Source of the DNA: an uncultured SAR324 cluster bacterium
GTDB taxonomy: Bacteria; SAR324; NAC60-12
Assembly (NCBI GenBank): GCA_902562015.1
Contig: CACERX010000065.1
Location: forward strand, 1 to 5,895
DNA: 5,895 nucleotides
Direction: 5' to 3'
Shown: positions 5,870-5,895 of the stretch, piece by piece
Position numbering within the stretch: position 1 is the stretch's first letter
Layout: every line of letters begins with the position of its first letter
Made by a program: the position numbers and the translations under genes
Notes under the pieces: generated by a model
Databases searched by the model: none
Told to the model about the DNA's origin: nothing
What the model saw: only the letters and a program-made list of their open reading frames with translations

Positions 5870-5895
5870 TTTTTCCTAACAGAATTTCTGCTTTT

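Noticed and set aside
5880..5895. Short CAGA/TCTG hairpin followed by CTTTT after the aglE-like gene
   Set aside because: The stem is only four pairs and the window ends in the T-run, so a terminator or attenuator before the permease genes cannot be judged.

Overview
The window (roughly 40% G+C by eye) looks like chromosomal DNA of a Gram-negative bacterium, most likely a low-G+C alphaproteobacterium. The reasons are an AglE-type periplasmic sugar-binding protein with an ordinary Sec signal peptide and no lipobox cysteine, a MalK/UgpC-type ATPase, and an itaconate-type CoA-transferase/hydratase pair of a kind common in Proteobacteria. The lineage is inferred from protein resemblance only.

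Left part (1-2000, plus strand): the last codons of an unidentified upstream gene overlap by one base the start of a class III (CaiB/BaiF) CoA-transferase. A two-hot-dog (FAS1-like/HTD2) acyl-CoA hydratase follows after 7 bases. The two form an operon-like pair whose closest named relatives are itaconate CoA-transferase and itaconyl-CoA (or mesaconyl-C4-CoA) hydratase. They would activate a C5 dicarboxylate with CoA and hydrate it to a citramalyl-CoA-type product. The lyase that would finish the pathway is not visible, though it could lie just upstream.

Right part (2009-5895): this is a carbohydrate ABC importer locus. On the minus strand are a LacI-family repressor (3236-4261) and, downstream of it, the transporter ATPase (2009-3106). 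Diverging from the repressor on the plus strand is an AglE-like alpha-glucoside-binding protein (4553-5869). The permease genes (aglF/aglG type) are expected just past the right edge. The AT-rich divergent region holds a good sigma-70-like promoter (TTGACA, 17 bases, TATCTT) and, just downstream of the predicted transcription start, a perfect 16-bp palindrome with a central CG. This is the form expected for a LacI-family operator and implies roadblock-type repression by the neighbouring regulator.

The two halves converge, with only 8 bases between the hydratase stop and the ATPase stop. I see no mobile element, tRNA, rRNA or CRISPR array. No wholly new system is evident. The most useful observations are the operator/promoter layout, the ATPase lying outside the apparent operator's control, and the itaconate-type enzyme pair beside a sugar importer.
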